Positions 17,813 to 26,610 of a stretch of 44,364 nucleotides of DNA are shown piece after piece. Numbering within the stretch: the first letter of the stretch is position 1; every line of letters starts with the position of its first letter. The translations under genes and the position numbers were made by a program. Source of the DNA: a virus; the IMG/VR virus record IMGVR_UViG_3300020154_000008, positions 1-44,364 of that record; one strand, 5' to 3'. The notes beneath the pieces were generated by a model. It had not been told where the DNA came from. It saw only the letters and a program-made list of their open reading frames with translations, and did not search any database.

Positions 17813-18823
17813 TTAAGAGTTTGTATTCTTTGAACCAACCCATCCTCGTGCATCGTTGTGACCGATGTCGAACATCATAGTTGTCTTGTACTGGATTTCT
17901 CCTGTCTTAAACACTACATTTGGGCCTTCCAACTGGATCGGCTGTGACTCCTTGTACTGGAATCCGTATTCATCGTTCACCATTGATGAATCAAACATAA
18001 ACCAGTAGCTGGTATTTGTTTTGATCCATGGATTCTCGATTACTTCGTATTCTGGAGCTGCAGCTGCATCATTATTTGCAGTTGATGGCATTGATCGTGG
18101 GCCTCCTGACTTGATATTAGCCAAGATTTCCTTAGCTCGGAAAGCAACAGAGTGTCCCTTTCGAGTCATAAGTTTATCGAGGTTGATATCCATCAATTCT
18201 CCCTTTGGATCTTTGATCAATGAGGCTGTTCGGTGAGCTGCTTTGATAGCATCGTAATCGATGTCCATGTTCACAGTTGAACCGTCAGTAATTTCATTGT
18301 TCCAGTTTGCACCTCCATCTTCTCGAGTGTGAGCAGTCGTAATGAATGCAACACCATCTCCACCAGCATTTGATACAGAGTAGTTTCCACCTCCATCATC
18401 AGCTGTGTAAGAAGTTGCCCATGCATTGTCGAGGCGATCAGCACAGAGCTTCTCTCGCTTTCGTTCACATGATGAGATGAGAGCTTTTACAACTCGTTCC
18501 AAATCTCGCTTCTTAATTCCGAACTTCCACATCTTCTTTGTTACGGGAAGAAGTTTTCCGTACTCAACCTGAGTATAAGTTTTGTCGAATCCTTGAACTG
18601 GTACTTCTGAATTGATTACAGCATTTTCTACAATTCGATCAGCTGTTCCTAAGCCTGAAAGAGATGAGTCTTTACTGTAATAATCAGTAACACCTGAGAC
18701 AACATTGAAATATTTGTCATAGAATGACTTTTTTTCCAATGATGATTGCTTCAAGAAAATATCCTGAATGGCTACGTCTGTAAGATCTACAGCATCACCT
18801 AAGGTAAGTGCTCCTGCTGGCAT
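17813..18823 (-). CDS. Major capsid protein
   Basis: The protein has 336 residues. Motifs typical of tailed-phage coat proteins include NVVSGVTDYY near the N-terminus, GKLLPVTKKMWKFGI, a long helix ERVVKALISSCERKREKL, and a C-terminal NDEYGFQYKE with ARGWVGS. It lies directly after scaffold and decoration genes in the standard order and is followed by a strong hairpin. It would form the icosahedral shell by an HK97-type fold; the fold is inferred from size and context. The N-terminus MPAG is shared with the decoration protein. Confidence 0.8.
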   Translation of the reverse strand: MPAGALTLGDAVDLTDVAIQDIFLKQSSLEKKSFYDKYFNVVSGVTDYYSKDSSLSGLGTADRIVENAVINSEVPVQGFDKTYTQVEYGKLLPVTKKMWKFGIKKRDLERVVKALISSCERKREKLCADRLDNAWATSYTADDGGGNYSVSNAGGDGVAFITTAHTREDGGANWNNEITDGSTVNMDIDYDAIKAAHRTASLIKDPKGELMDINLDKLMTRKGHSVAFRAKEILANIKSGGPRSMPSTANNDAAAAPEYEVIENPWIKTNTSYWFMFDSSMVNDEYGFQYKESQPIQLEGPNVVFKTGEIQYKTTMMFDIGHNDARGWVGSKNTNS

Positions 18824-18889
18824 ATGTTATTGATACTAAATGAATAAATTTCTACAAAAGAACTAAAAATGCTGATTCTACTAAGCTAC

Positions 18890-19330
18890 TTAAGCAGCGT
18901 CGTAATCAACACCTGTACCTACGAGAACCTTTCCGAGAATTCGATTGTCTGAGGTTGCACCGATAGTTCCATCCTGGATGAATCCTACGGCCTGAGTTGT
19001 AACGTCAGTACCTGAGTTATTCACAGTGTTTTCATCTGTGAATGCCATTCGATCTCCGTTGTGTGAAACGTTTGAAGCGTTTGCACTTTGTACTTCTACT
19101 GTTTCTGTACCATCGAGCTCAATAGCTTCTACTTCAGATGCTGAAGTTGCAGCCTTTACCACGATAGCCTTGCGAGTGTGATGAGCACTTGAAGAAGTTA
19201 CTTTAGCCCATGTTGCAGAGCCTGCACCTAATTCAAGAAGATCTCCCACAGCAACAGTAAGAGAAGATACAGGAAGAAGGACATGTCCTAAATCTCGATC
19301 AGTCTTTACGATTTTAAATCCTGCTGGCAT
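18890..19330 (-). CDS. Capsid decoration / head-stabilising protein
   Basis: The protein has 146 residues, mostly beta, beginning MPAGFKIVK. It contains VLLPVSSLTVAVGDLLEL, a common opening of phage head-decoration proteins, plus THR-type loops and a Gly/Asn-rich C-terminus. The position between scaffold and capsid fits. The spacing to the capsid gene (66 nt) shows no hairpin that I can see. Confidence 0.65.
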   Translation of the reverse strand: MPAGFKIVKTDRDLGHVLLPVSSLTVAVGDLLELGAGSATWAKVTSSSAHHTRKAIVVKAATSASEVEAIELDGTETVEVQSANASNVSHNGDRMAFTDENTVNNSGTDVTTQAVGFIQDGTIGATSDNRILGKVLVGTGVDYDAA

Positions 19331-19333
19331 ATG

Positions 19334-20305
19334 TTAAGAATTATCAATACTATTAATTTCCTCCTCCGTCCAACCACCATGGAGCATTTGCTGTTTCTGG
19401 GCTGCAGATAACTTGCCAGTTCCATTGTTCTTGTTTTTGGGAGCAGGATTATTTCCGCCTCCTGAAGATCCTCCACCCATTGAGGCTCTACGAGTCCGAG
19501 CTACGATCGCATTTTTTTGTGGGATCGTTTTCTTCGTGGTGAATCGATTCGGAAATCTTTTTACTACTTGCTCGTGAGCTTTTGTAAATAATTTCGGAAT
19601 GAGTTTTGCATCCTTTGGTGTAGCAAATAGTGAGAGCTCCTCGAGAATGGCATTGTAGAGTTTATCATCAGGGTCATTCTTTGGGAGGTACTCAGGATGT
19701 GCTGAGAAGAAAGCGTCCTGAGCTGATTTATGAGTTTCCTCATAAGTCTGCTTTTGGAGATCTTCTTTCTTAACAAATCCTTTCGCTTTAATAACACGCT
19801 CTATGAGCTCAATGTTATCAGGATCAACGTCACTAAGATCGTCGTCGTTAGATTCGGGTGGAATTGTGGAATGTACAATGTCCTTGATGCCTCTCTTGTC
19901 TCTTCGCTGTCCTCGTTTTTCAACGATTCGTTTTCGAGCTTCTTCGATCTCTCGATCGATATCAGTGAGATTGCCATCTAACTCCCTTTCGGTTGCTAGT
20001 AAGCCATCAAGAACTCTCTTCTTTTCAGCGGCATCGGCTGGAGGTGTATCATCTTCATCATCATCCTCAGAATCATCTTCTTCGGAATCCTCTTCAGAAT
20101 CCTCTTCATCCTCGTCCTCTTCGCCTGTTTTTTTAGCCTCGGAAGTGTCGGCTGGAGTTTCATCTTCTCCGTCTTGATCATCATCAGTGTGATCATCAAG
20201 TTCATTATCTTCCTCTGAGTCGATGTCCTCTGCTGTTTCTTCTGTTTCCACAGCATCAGGAGCATCTGAGTCAGTAAATTCTGGATTTAAGTTTAATTTT
20301 GGCAT
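19334..20305 (-). CDS. Scaffolding protein
   Basis: The protein has 323 residues. Residues ~10-100 are almost entirely Asp/Glu/Ser (EDEDEEDSEEDSEEDD), followed by a long helical middle (ERELDGNLTDIDREIEEARKR) and a basic Gly/Asn-rich C-terminus. An acidic N-terminus with a basic, coat-binding C-terminus, directly before decoration and coat genes, is the usual profile of an assembly scaffold removed before DNA packaging. No protease domain is visible in it. It is the first gene after the terminator/attenuator-like region. Confidence 0.75.
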   Translation of the reverse strand: MPKLNLNPEFTDSDAPDAVETEETAEDIDSEEDNELDDHTDDDQDGEDETPADTSEAKKTGEEDEDEEDSEEDSEEDDSEDDDEDDTPPADAAEKKRVLDGLLATERELDGNLTDIDREIEEARKRIVEKRGQRRDKRGIKDIVHSTIPPESNDDDLSDVDPDNIELIERVIKAKGFVKKEDLQKQTYEETHKSAQDAFFSAHPEYLPKNDPDDKLYNAILEELSLFATPKDAKLIPKLFTKAHEQVVKRFPNRFTTKKTIPQKNAIVARTRRASMGGGSSGGGNNPAPKNKNNGTGKLSAAQKQQMLHGGWTEEEINSIDNS

Positions 20306-20366
20306 TTGATTTTTACTCTAGTTTACAAACGGCTCTCATAGAGGAGGAGAGAAATGCTTAATAAAT

Positions 20367-20393
20367 AAAAAGACCCACATCCAGGGGGTCTTT
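20367..20393 (-). terminator. Rho-independent terminator-like hairpin ahead of the scaffold gene
   Basis: In the minus transcript AAAGACCC (20393-20386) pairs with GGGTCTTT (20376-20369) around a 9-nt loop, followed by further Ts, then ATTTATT. It would stop reading from the upstream late genes before scaffold and capsid unless overcome. An identical copy of the 3' arm lies upstream (20478-20487) and could compete. Confidence 0.65.
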
Positions 20394-20429
20394 GGGCACT
20401 CCAATATTTATAGAAAACTTATCGTAGGA

Positions 20430-20515
20430 AAGGCGTAACAAACCTAGTAATAAGAAAATATATTTATTAGAGGGCTTAAAGACCCACTGGATATATCCTT
20501 TTACGCCTTATTACT
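20430..20515 (-). promoter_or_regulatory. Candidate structured leader / anti-terminator with pseudoknot topology
   Basis: Two perfect 9-bp inverted pairs cross each other: AAGGCGTAA (20430-20438) with TTACGCCTT (20501-20509), and AGTAATAAG (20446-20454) with CTTATTACT (20507-20515). Between them are a GGATATATCC palindrome (20489-20498) and AAAGACCCAC (20478-20487). In the minus transcript the latter reads GTGGGTCTTT, the same as the 3' arm of the terminator downstream, so it could pair with the terminator's 5' arm. No protein-coding potential was seen here. Confidence 0.5.
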
Positions 20516-20525
20516 TGAAAGAACT

Positions 20526-20810
20526 TTAAATTTTTTTAACTTTCTTCACTACTTTCTTCTCCAACTTCATCAATCCTTTTCCTTTCGGAGCTGGAACTGA
20601 TTTAATTGCAGATTTTCCCATCTTCATATAACCGTCACTTGTTCCCATTCGTCCGATCTTTCGAGCTGCTGCTCCGAAACCTGCCATGACTGATGCACCC
20701 TTTGCAGCAGCCTTACCTACTTCTTTAGCAATAGCAGGCTTTGCAGGAGCGATTGCAGCTGCTCCAGCTTTTGCTACACCCATTGCCATTTTCTTTGCTT
20801 TCTTTAGCAT
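20526..20810 (-). CDS. Lys/Ala-rich basic protein, histone-H1-like
   Basis: The protein has 94 residues dominated by Lys, Ala and Gly (KEVGKAAAKGASVMAG, KLEKKVVKKVKKI). It has no acidic patch to speak of, resembling histone-H1/Hc1-type DNA-condensing tails. It lies in the late structural block between a KKK-tailed protein and the scaffold. It could be packaged and bind DNA, or bind membranes. A second, smaller basic peptide of similar style is at 37209-37298 among early genes. Confidence 0.6.
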   Translation of the reverse strand: MLKKAKKMAMGVAKAGAAAIAPAKPAIAKEVGKAAAKGASVMAGFGAAARKIGRMGTSDGYMKMGKSAIKSVPAPKGKGLMKLEKKVVKKVKKI

Positions 20811-20818
20811 GTGATTAA

Positions 20819-21361
20819 TTAATTACTAAATGGTGACTTAATTGCATTACGTGAGTAATACTTATTTAAATTCTCTCGAACTTTATTGCACCACTCTCGA
20901 ACTCCATTTTCACCTTGAGCTCGTGAGATTCGCTTGCTTCGGCGATCTACACCCTTGATCTTTTCATTTTCATCAGCAGGGCTGTATTTATTAGGCACAA
21001 TAATATCGATCTGGAAATCAGTTGTATCATCGAAGTTATGAATTTCGATAGGGAATTCTGGAGAGAGAATATCATCGGCAATCTTTCGAAACTTTGCAGG
21101 GACATAAATTCCCTCTGGGGCTTCGTATGTTTCCTCAGCATCTTTTGCTGAAATAGGATTTTCTATACTAGGAGCTTTTGCAGATCCTGTAATGATTTCT
21201 CGATCTTCTTTTCGTTCCTGAATTCCTTGAGCTGTGAAATCAACAAGAGTGCCGATTGCATTTGTGAGCTTGTCGAGTCCACTGATAACTTTATCCAACT
21301 TTTCATCTTGTGAAAGAACTACAGACTTCTTTTTAGAAACTGTTTTTTTTGCTTTTGGCAT
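20819..21361 (-). CDS. Hypothetical virion/late protein
   Basis: The protein has 180 residues: a basic N-terminus (MPKAKKTVSKKKS), a helical segment (KVISGLDKLTNAIGTLVDF), then a mixed domain with YVPAKFRKIADDILSPEFPIEI and FQIDIIVPNKYSP. No family was recognised. It has its own extended -10 promoter candidate about 67 nt upstream. Confidence 0.6.
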   Translation of the reverse strand: MPKAKKTVSKKKSVVLSQDEKLDKVISGLDKLTNAIGTLVDFTAQGIQERKEDREIITGSAKAPSIENPISAKDAEETYEAPEGIYVPAKFRKIADDILSPEFPIEIHNFDDTTDFQIDIIVPNKYSPADENEKIKGVDRRSKRISRAQGENGVREWCNKVRENLNKYYSRNAIKSPFSN

Positions 21362-21427
21362 AATGTTGTTTAGCTTCAGTTTTTAGCTCTCGTGAAGTGG
21401 AGAGATTATGTTAATATTTTCCTAATA

Positions 21428-21461
21428 ATTATATCACAAGTAGGCTCGTCTATAAATAGAC
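21428..21461 (-). promoter_or_regulatory. Extended -10 promoter with adjacent palindrome
   Basis: On the minus strand TGATATAAT (21436-21428) is an extended -10 box. The perfect inverted repeat GTCTAT-AA-ATAGAC (21448-21461 on plus) sits about where a -35 element or operator would be. It lies in a 112-nt gap upstream of the gene at 20819-21361. A small hairpin CTCTC/GAGAG lies in the leader. Confidence 0.45.
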
Positions 21462-21473
21462 TGTGCATAACTC

Positions 21474-21884
21474 TTATCCGAAACGCTGTCGAACAAGACT
21501 TCTCATGTTTCCCTTACTGATCGTCACCTGATTTGTTTCAGGATTCAATGTGAATTCTAAGAGCACATTTACCATTCCACCTTTTGGAATCATAGCCCCT
21601 GTAGTAATACCCACCATCTTTGTGAACTTCGTCACTTTCGTCTGCTTTACGAATGGATCGATAAGAGCATCTTGCTCTTCAAGAGATCCGAGCATGAAGA
21701 AGATTCCCCATAACTGATCTTTTTTTACCACAGCGGATTTGTCTCCGATTGTTAGGCGGATATATTTTCCTTTAACGTGATCGTTCCAATTCACTTCAGC
21801 AACGACATCATTCCCTCGGCCACTTACATCGTGAACCGCCCCTTTGTGATGTTCAAAATCGGGATTTGGATTTTTATTCGCCAT
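21474..21884 (-). CDS. Hypothetical protein of the portal region
   Basis: The protein has 136 residues, a mixed alpha/beta sequence with DVVAEVNWNDHVKGKYIRL, KKDQLWGIFFMLG and a basic C-terminus MRSLVRQRFG. Its start overlaps the upstream gene by 11 nt, implying coupling. No family was recognised; position suggests a head-completion or packaging accessory role. Confidence 0.6.
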   Translation of the reverse strand: MANKNPNPDFEHHKGAVHDVSGRGNDVVAEVNWNDHVKGKYIRLTIGDKSAVVKKDQLWGIFFMLGSLEEQDALIDPFVKQTKVTKFTKMVGITTGAMIPKGGMVNVLLEFTLNPETNQVTISKGNMRSLVRQRFG

Positions 21885-22104
21885 ATGACATGTTTTCTAA
21901 TTCTTTTAAAAAGATATCTAACGCTCGAGGCATCTCTTCATTTGCAATAGCCTGCTTCACTGTTTCCCATTCCGATTCTCTAACGAGAGATCGTGAACGC
22001 CACTGAAGCTTTAATTCTTCAGCAAGCGATTGTAGGAGCTCGAATGAACGACCTCCTACGATCTGCTGTGCTAATTGAACTTCGCCTTTTGTATATTTTG
22101 CCAT
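21874..22104 (-). CDS. Small helical hypothetical protein
   Basis: The protein has 76 residues, a helical sequence (LAQQIVGGRSFELLQSLAEEL, WETVKQAIANEEMP). It lies just after the portal gene and overlaps the next gene by 11 nt. No family was recognised. Confidence 0.6.
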   Translation of the reverse strand: MAKYTKGEVQLAQQIVGGRSFELLQSLAEELKLQWRSRSLVRESEWETVKQAIANEEMPRALDIFLKELENMSYGE

Positions 22105-22113
22105 AGATATCTA

Positions 22114-24135
22114 CTACGTTTTCATTATGTTCGCTATATCTGCAGCTGGATTTGTAGGCCCTGCAATATCTGATGGGGGTACTACAGTTTCAGCATTTGG
22201 ATCTTGAGCGTTAGGATCTTGCTCAGCTCCAGCCTTAACAAACATTTCTTGTCCTGGAGGAGTTTCCACAAACCATGCATCAGGCAACCAGTCTCGAGGA
22301 TCTTTCTTATATGTTTCGATAATCTGAATCGCTGGCTTCTTTGCAACTTCTGGAGGAGCAGTAAGAAGAGGAATAACAATATTCGCCATTTCGATTGTAG
22401 TAGTTCGCTCGAGCAATTCACTATCAGCGATAATAGATTGTCCTTTTACAACAATAACTCCCTCCCATGATAGATCTTCAGGCTTGAGTGTAAAGAAATC
22501 TTCTTTCTGACTTTTTACAATTGTTCCTGTTTCTTTTTCTCGTTCAAGCTTAAGAGGAATCTCTTTATATTCTTCTTCAAATTCTGGAGGCACTCCATCA
22601 TTATCTTCTGTCATTTGATCGAGCTCGAATAGTTCGATGTAACGATCTTCAGCAATCAATTTGATTTTAGGAATAGCATAAAGATCTTCAATGATACCCA
22701 TAGAAATATATGCATCGATCTCGAGTGCATCAGTGATATTTTCAAGAGGGGTCTTTAGTCGCTTGAGTGCAGCTTCTCGGGCCTGTGAAATTTCAAATGC
22801 AGTTTTACCAGTCACTTCACCTGAAAGACCTTTAGTGATTCCTGTCGCTTCTTCCATGGCATTCTCTTGGATCTCGAGTCCCATCCATGCATCTCTTCCA
22901 GGGCCTGGAATTTCATTCCATTTAACATTCTGAGGATTTGTAACTTGTCGCCCTCGGCCTGGAGCTGTTTTCATTTGGCCATCAGCTTCGAGTGTATCAG
23001 TACCCTCATAAAAGAATTCCTTATAGATCGAAAGTACCAATTGATCCATAGTCATATTTCGAATCTTCATATGAAGCTTGTGATCATTTCGCATCGCCTC
23101 ATATACTCCAATACCCTCGATATCTCGATCGTTTCGAAGAGTCCATGGAGCAGTAAAGAGAGAGAGTCTCTTATTCTTCGGACGCTTTGGAATAGGCTCA
23201 TTCACAAGAACAATACCATCTTCAGTCTCAACATAAAACATATCTCGGCCGAGATTTTCATAGAACCATACTCGCTCTTGAATTGCTGCCACTCCTTTTG
23301 TTTGAGTAGCTCCCTCTGCATTATCCACAGGAGAGAGAACCTTTTCAGTAGGATTTACGAATTTAAAGTTTGGAAGATGTCCGAACTGTTCTTTTAATTT
23401 ATCCCATGAGTAATCCTTGTACCACATATTGTCATTGCAACTGAAAGGATTTCCCACAACTGCAGCATCATCAAACCAACACTGCCAAGGGCTCATACTC
23501 TCTCGGAAGATATCGTCATAGTATGTATGTTCAACAGGAACATATTTATTCTTTCCAGTCTTAGGATTGTATTCAGAAAGATCTGAAACAGTTCGCTTCA
23601 CTGTGAGAGGATATGTTCGGCCAACACCCATTCCATACTTCGCTTGATTAAATACAAAAGGCTTTAAGAATGCAGATTTTGAGTGAGCGATTTCCCAGCT
23701 TCGGCGATAGAGATCTGCCATCAATTCATTATTCTTTTTGTACTTCTTAGCACCAGGCGAAAAGACTGCAGTAGGATTTCGATCAACGATAATCCCGAGA
23801 GCAGTCTGAATCTTTATATATGGATTTGGTGGAACTGAATCTTCAACCCATGCATCATCTTTATTAAGGATTTGCTGTGAAGATCTCCAGCCATTTTCAT
23901 CATCACTCACTAGAACTTTTTTGCCAGGTGTTCCATCAATAGTATGTGGAACATAAGCTTTATCTGCAGCCTTCCAGATTTCCTCGACTTTCTTATTTCG
24001 TCGATTCTCCATGAGTTGCTGTTTTCGCTGAGCGAAAAACTCTTGAGCTGCTTTATCTTCTGGAGTACGTCGATAGCCTTTTGCCCCCTCTTGTTGAGCT
24101 TTAAGCTCTTTTTTAAGTTCTAATGATGTAGGCAT
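22114..24135 (-). CDS. Portal protein
   Basis: The protein has 673 residues, a usual length for P22-type portals. It has an N-terminal helical region (ENRRNKKVEEIWKAADKAY), a conserved core with DDENGWRSSQQILN, PPNPYIKIQTALGIIVDRNP and MSPWQCWFDD, a long helix near GKTAFEISQAREAALKRL, and a Pro/Ala-rich tail. It would form the dodecameric ring at one capsid vertex. It follows terminase and the GroES-like gene, a standard packaging-module position. The start ATG at 24135 has no Shine-Dalgarno. Confidence 0.85.
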   Translation of the reverse strand: MPTSLELKKELKAQQEGAKGYRRTPEDKAAQEFFAQRKQQLMENRRNKKVEEIWKAADKAYVPHTIDGTPGKKVLVSDDENGWRSSQQILNKDDAWVEDSVPPNPYIKIQTALGIIVDRNPTAVFSPGAKKYKKNNELMADLYRRSWEIAHSKSAFLKPFVFNQAKYGMGVGRTYPLTVKRTVSDLSEYNPKTGKNKYVPVEHTYYDDIFRESMSPWQCWFDDAAVVGNPFSCNDNMWYKDYSWDKLKEQFGHLPNFKFVNPTEKVLSPVDNAEGATQTKGVAAIQERVWFYENLGRDMFYVETEDGIVLVNEPIPKRPKNKRLSLFTAPWTLRNDRDIEGIGVYEAMRNDHKLHMKIRNMTMDQLVLSIYKEFFYEGTDTLEADGQMKTAPGRGRQVTNPQNVKWNEIPGPGRDAWMGLEIQENAMEEATGITKGLSGEVTGKTAFEISQAREAALKRLKTPLENITDALEIDAYISMGIIEDLYAIPKIKLIAEDRYIELFELDQMTEDNDGVPPEFEEEYKEIPLKLEREKETGTIVKSQKEDFFTLKPEDLSWEGVIVVKGQSIIADSELLERTTTIEMANIVIPLLTAPPEVAKKPAIQIIETYKKDPRDWLPDAWFVETPPGQEMFVKAGAEQDPNAQDPNAETVVPPSDIAGPTNPAADIANIMKT

Positions 24136-24141
24136 ATAATC

Positions 24142-24426
24142 TTATTTTTCAATGACACACGATATGTCAGAGGCGTTAATAATCCAAAAAGTTTTTACGC
24201 CTTGACCGAGATCTAATTGAAAGTCATTTGGAATTACTTTCGGATATAAAATGACATCGCCTTTTTTATATTCATCTGAACCTGATTCAATTACTACACC
24301 TTGAGCAATTTGATCGGCTTCTTTCATCTGCTTTGGAATAAAGATTCCTGAAGCTGTTTTTTCCTTGTCCTCTCCCTGCACCTCTGAACTAAAAATAACT
24401 TGATTGTTTTTTGGTATAAGTTTCAT
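24142..24426 (-). CDS. GroES-like co-chaperonin (Cpn10 family)
   Basis: The protein has 94 residues, the normal length of GroES. The fold signature is clear: an N-terminal LIPKNNQVIF strand, the mobile loop with KTASGIFIP, GVVIESGSDEYKKGDVILY, and the C-terminal ASDISCVIEK. The mobile loop IVL-like tripeptide (IFI here) is the part that binds GroEL. It lies between large terminase and portal, so it probably supports folding of the capsid protein with host GroEL, as T4 gp31 does for gp23. It has a near-leaderless promoter candidate just upstream. Confidence 0.88.
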   Translation of the reverse strand: MKLIPKNNQVIFSSEVQGEDKEKTASGIFIPKQMKEADQIAQGVVIESGSDEYKKGDVILYPKVIPNDFQLDLGQGVKTFWIINASDISCVIEK

Positions 24427-24436
24427 AAGTAAAATA

Positions 24437-24445
24437 ATTATAACA
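24437..24445 (-). promoter_or_regulatory. Extended -10 promoter for the GroES-like gene
   Basis: TGTTATAAT on the minus strand ends 10 nt before the ATG at 24426, so transcription would start about 3 nt before translation. No good -35 is seen. It sits in the 35-nt gap after terminase. Confidence 0.4.
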
Positions 24446-24461
24446 CAACTGATCTATTAAA

Positions 24462-25898
24462 TTATACACCTTTGAACCGATCGAGCCTGATCGGATCATC
24501 CTTAATGATTCCCATCTTTCGATGGAAGTCTTTCATCTTTCTCTCGACATGCGTTTGCTGTGAGGCTGTACGCTTTGATTTAATCGTCTGCAAGAAATAT
24601 CTATCAGTATCCGCTGCGTGATCTTCACCATCAGAATCAAGATCTTCGAGATTAATATCACTGTGGATAAGTCCTGGAATTGTACGAATAGAATCAACAC
24701 AGGTGTTGAAATACTTCATACGAGGCTCAGTCTCTGCAGTCCATTTGAGCATTTGATGCATGATTGTCCATCCAGCAATTCGATCTTTATGAGAGGGAAT
24801 AAGTAGAGGAATATTTGTCCCCATCTTACCCACTCCATTTTTCTTAAAGATCTCGGCAATCGTTTCGCCTGCTCCAGTTTTTGTGAAGATAGCAGCATCG
24901 GCCACAACATACTCGAGCACCTCGCCCTCTCCATAGTTTGCATCGTTAGTAATTCGAGTTACTTCTTTTGCAATATCCTCAGCTTCCCATCGATCAGACC
25001 CATCCTCTTTATTCACATACAACTCTCGATAACAATAAACGTTCCCACTTTCATCGAGGGCATACCATTTGAAACATGCAGGCTTTGCACGTCCATGATC
25101 GTATGCACCGAATTTTCTCCAGCTCACAGGAATTCGGAATGGAGTAACAACATGCTTCACTGGATTCCATTCATTGAAGTACTGGCCAGCAAATACATCC
25201 CATCGACCATATCTCCAGGCTTGTCTCAAATTCTCTGGCAACCCATCGAGGAATGCGACATAGCCAGGGTCATTTTTCATCAAGATCGGATTATCCTCGA
25301 TTGTTGCTGGAATAAAGATTCTTCCTCGACCAGTAATAGGATCAAGAAAAGGAGTTCCAGGCGGAGCTGGATCAATAAAGCGAGCTTTAATCCATGCATG
25401 TCCTTTACCTCCAGGATTTGCAGTAGCAAAAACTTCAGCAGGCAACTCTGGCACAGTAGATCGACATGATGAAAGCAACTTTAAATAACGTTCTTCACTA
25501 ACGATTTGCTGTAGCTCTTCAAGTACCATTCGCTGATATTCTTGACCTTGATATTTTTCATAAGCATTATCATCTTTGAAGTGACCTGTTCGAATTATGC
25601 CACCAGACTTGAAGCGGATCTCTGCAGGATTTCCCACGATCTCAGCACCCATCGGCAAAAAGAGACGCTTAGCTTTATCGAGCCAGTCTTTTAAATCGTC
25701 ACCATTCTTACGAATAACAAGCCCACGAAAAAGAGGGTGATGAATATCACGAGATATCCATGCTCGGCCAGCCTCTGATTTCCCTCCTCCTCGAGCACCT
25801 CCATAAAGTAATTCATATATACGCCACGTTAAAGCTTCCGTTTGCTTACCCTCTTGAGGCTTCCATTCTAATTGAGGTGATATTACTGCGTCTGACAT
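24462..25898 (-). CDS. Terminase large subunit
   Basis: The protein has 478 residues. The ATPase domain has Walker A GGARGGGKSEAG (33-44) and Walker B RMVLEELQQ (E127/E128). The RNase-H-like nuclease domain has the acidic residues D267 (AYDHGR), D334 (VVADAAI) and D430 (HAADTDRY). It packages DNA through the portal and cuts it. It is immediately preceded by a 49-residue zinc-ribbon ORF whose stop touches its ATG (TAAATG). Confidence 0.93.
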   Translation of the reverse strand: MSDAVISPQLEWKPQEGKQTEALTWRIYELLYGGARGGGKSEAGRAWISRDIHHPLFRGLVIRKNGDDLKDWLDKAKRLFLPMGAEIVGNPAEIRFKSGGIIRTGHFKDDNAYEKYQGQEYQRMVLEELQQIVSEERYLKLLSSCRSTVPELPAEVFATANPGGKGHAWIKARFIDPAPPGTPFLDPITGRGRIFIPATIEDNPILMKNDPGYVAFLDGLPENLRQAWRYGRWDVFAGQYFNEWNPVKHVVTPFRIPVSWRKFGAYDHGRAKPACFKWYALDESGNVYCYRELYVNKEDGSDRWEAEDIAKEVTRITNDANYGEGEVLEYVVADAAIFTKTGAGETIAEIFKKNGVGKMGTNIPLLIPSHKDRIAGWTIMHQMLKWTAETEPRMKYFNTCVDSIRTIPGLIHSDINLEDLDSDGEDHAADTDRYFLQTIKSKRTASQQTHVERKMKDFHRKMGIIKDDPIRLDRFKGV

Positions 25899-26048
25899 TT
25901 AAATCTTATCGTAAATAGTAAGCTTAACGCTGCTTCTTCTTGCTTCAGGATCATCAGCACATTCATCACAGATGAACTGGCCAGGCGGAACTTTGTTCTT
26001 GCATGAATAGCATTTCGCTGGCTGTTCTTTTTTTTCTTTCTTTTTCAT
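25899..26048 (-). CDS. Small zinc-ribbon protein
   Basis: This 49-residue ORF begins MKKKEKKEQ, with two CxxC pairs (CYSC at 13-16, CDEC at 27-30) spaced as in a zinc ribbon. The stop TAA directly abuts the terminase ATG, and its ATG is adjacent to the stop of the putative small terminase, so it is an operon member. It might assist packaging or recruit partners to terminase. No named family is claimed. Confidence 0.7.
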   Translation of the reverse strand: MKKKEKKEQPAKCYSCKNKVPPGQFICDECADDPEARRSSVKLTIYDKI

Positions 26049-26567
26049 TTAGTTTCCAAAACGTTCTTTCGGAGCTGGTAAATAAACAACCATCGGCTTA
26101 TTAAGTGAGCCATCAGGATTTTGTATATCAAGAGATTCTTTTGCTTTACCATGAGCACGATCGAGCAACGCTTGAAGAGCTTTGTTATCTGGACGCTGCT
26201 TTGTTAAGAAATAATATGCATCTAAATCCATATCATATCCATCATCCTCGTTACCATTAAGCTTATTAAGATATGCAACTATCTCATCATCATCAGTCAC
26301 AATCTTCGGCTTTTTATTTCCGATCTTCACTCGCTTCCCTTTTACAGTTTTATAAAGCGGATCAATTCGATAAAGAACCTGTATGCCTTTAGCAATAGAT
26401 ACTTGAGAATTAATAAGAGAGTCAGTGATTTCGAGAATGCGATCATTCATTTTCTTCGTGATCTTCTCTTTCTCAATAGTCTTAGCGTTTCGCTTCCCTC
26501 GTTTATTGAAGCCACCTTTTCGGCCTGCTGCTGCTCTTATCTCTGATAAATTCTTTTTAATACTCAT
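26049..26567 (-). CDS. Putative terminase small subunit
   Basis: With ATG at 26567 (MSIKKNLSEI) the protein has 172 residues; the longer frame upstream would need a TTG start. It is basic at the N-terminus (RKGGFNKRGKRNAK), helical, and ends with RPDNKALQALLDRAHGKAKES, a stretch very like the C-terminal part of small terminase/DNA-recognition proteins. It directly precedes the zinc-ribbon and large-terminase genes. It probably recognises packaging-site DNA. The assignment is from position and one motif. Confidence 0.6.
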   Translation of the reverse strand: MSIKKNLSEIRAAAGRKGGFNKRGKRNAKTIEKEKITKKMNDRILEITDSLINSQVSIAKGIQVLYRIDPLYKTVKGKRVKIGNKKPKIVTDDDEIVAYLNKLNGNEDDGYDMDLDAYYFLTKQRPDNKALQALLDRAHGKAKESLDIQNPDGSLNKPMVVYLPAPKERFGN

Positions 26568-26610
26568 AAAGCGTGATTTTGCCACAAATAGCAAATAGCA
26601 AATAATATTT

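Noticed and set aside
19803-20177. Serine-rich open frame on plus
   Set aside because: It is the shadow of the Asp/Glu-rich scaffold gene.
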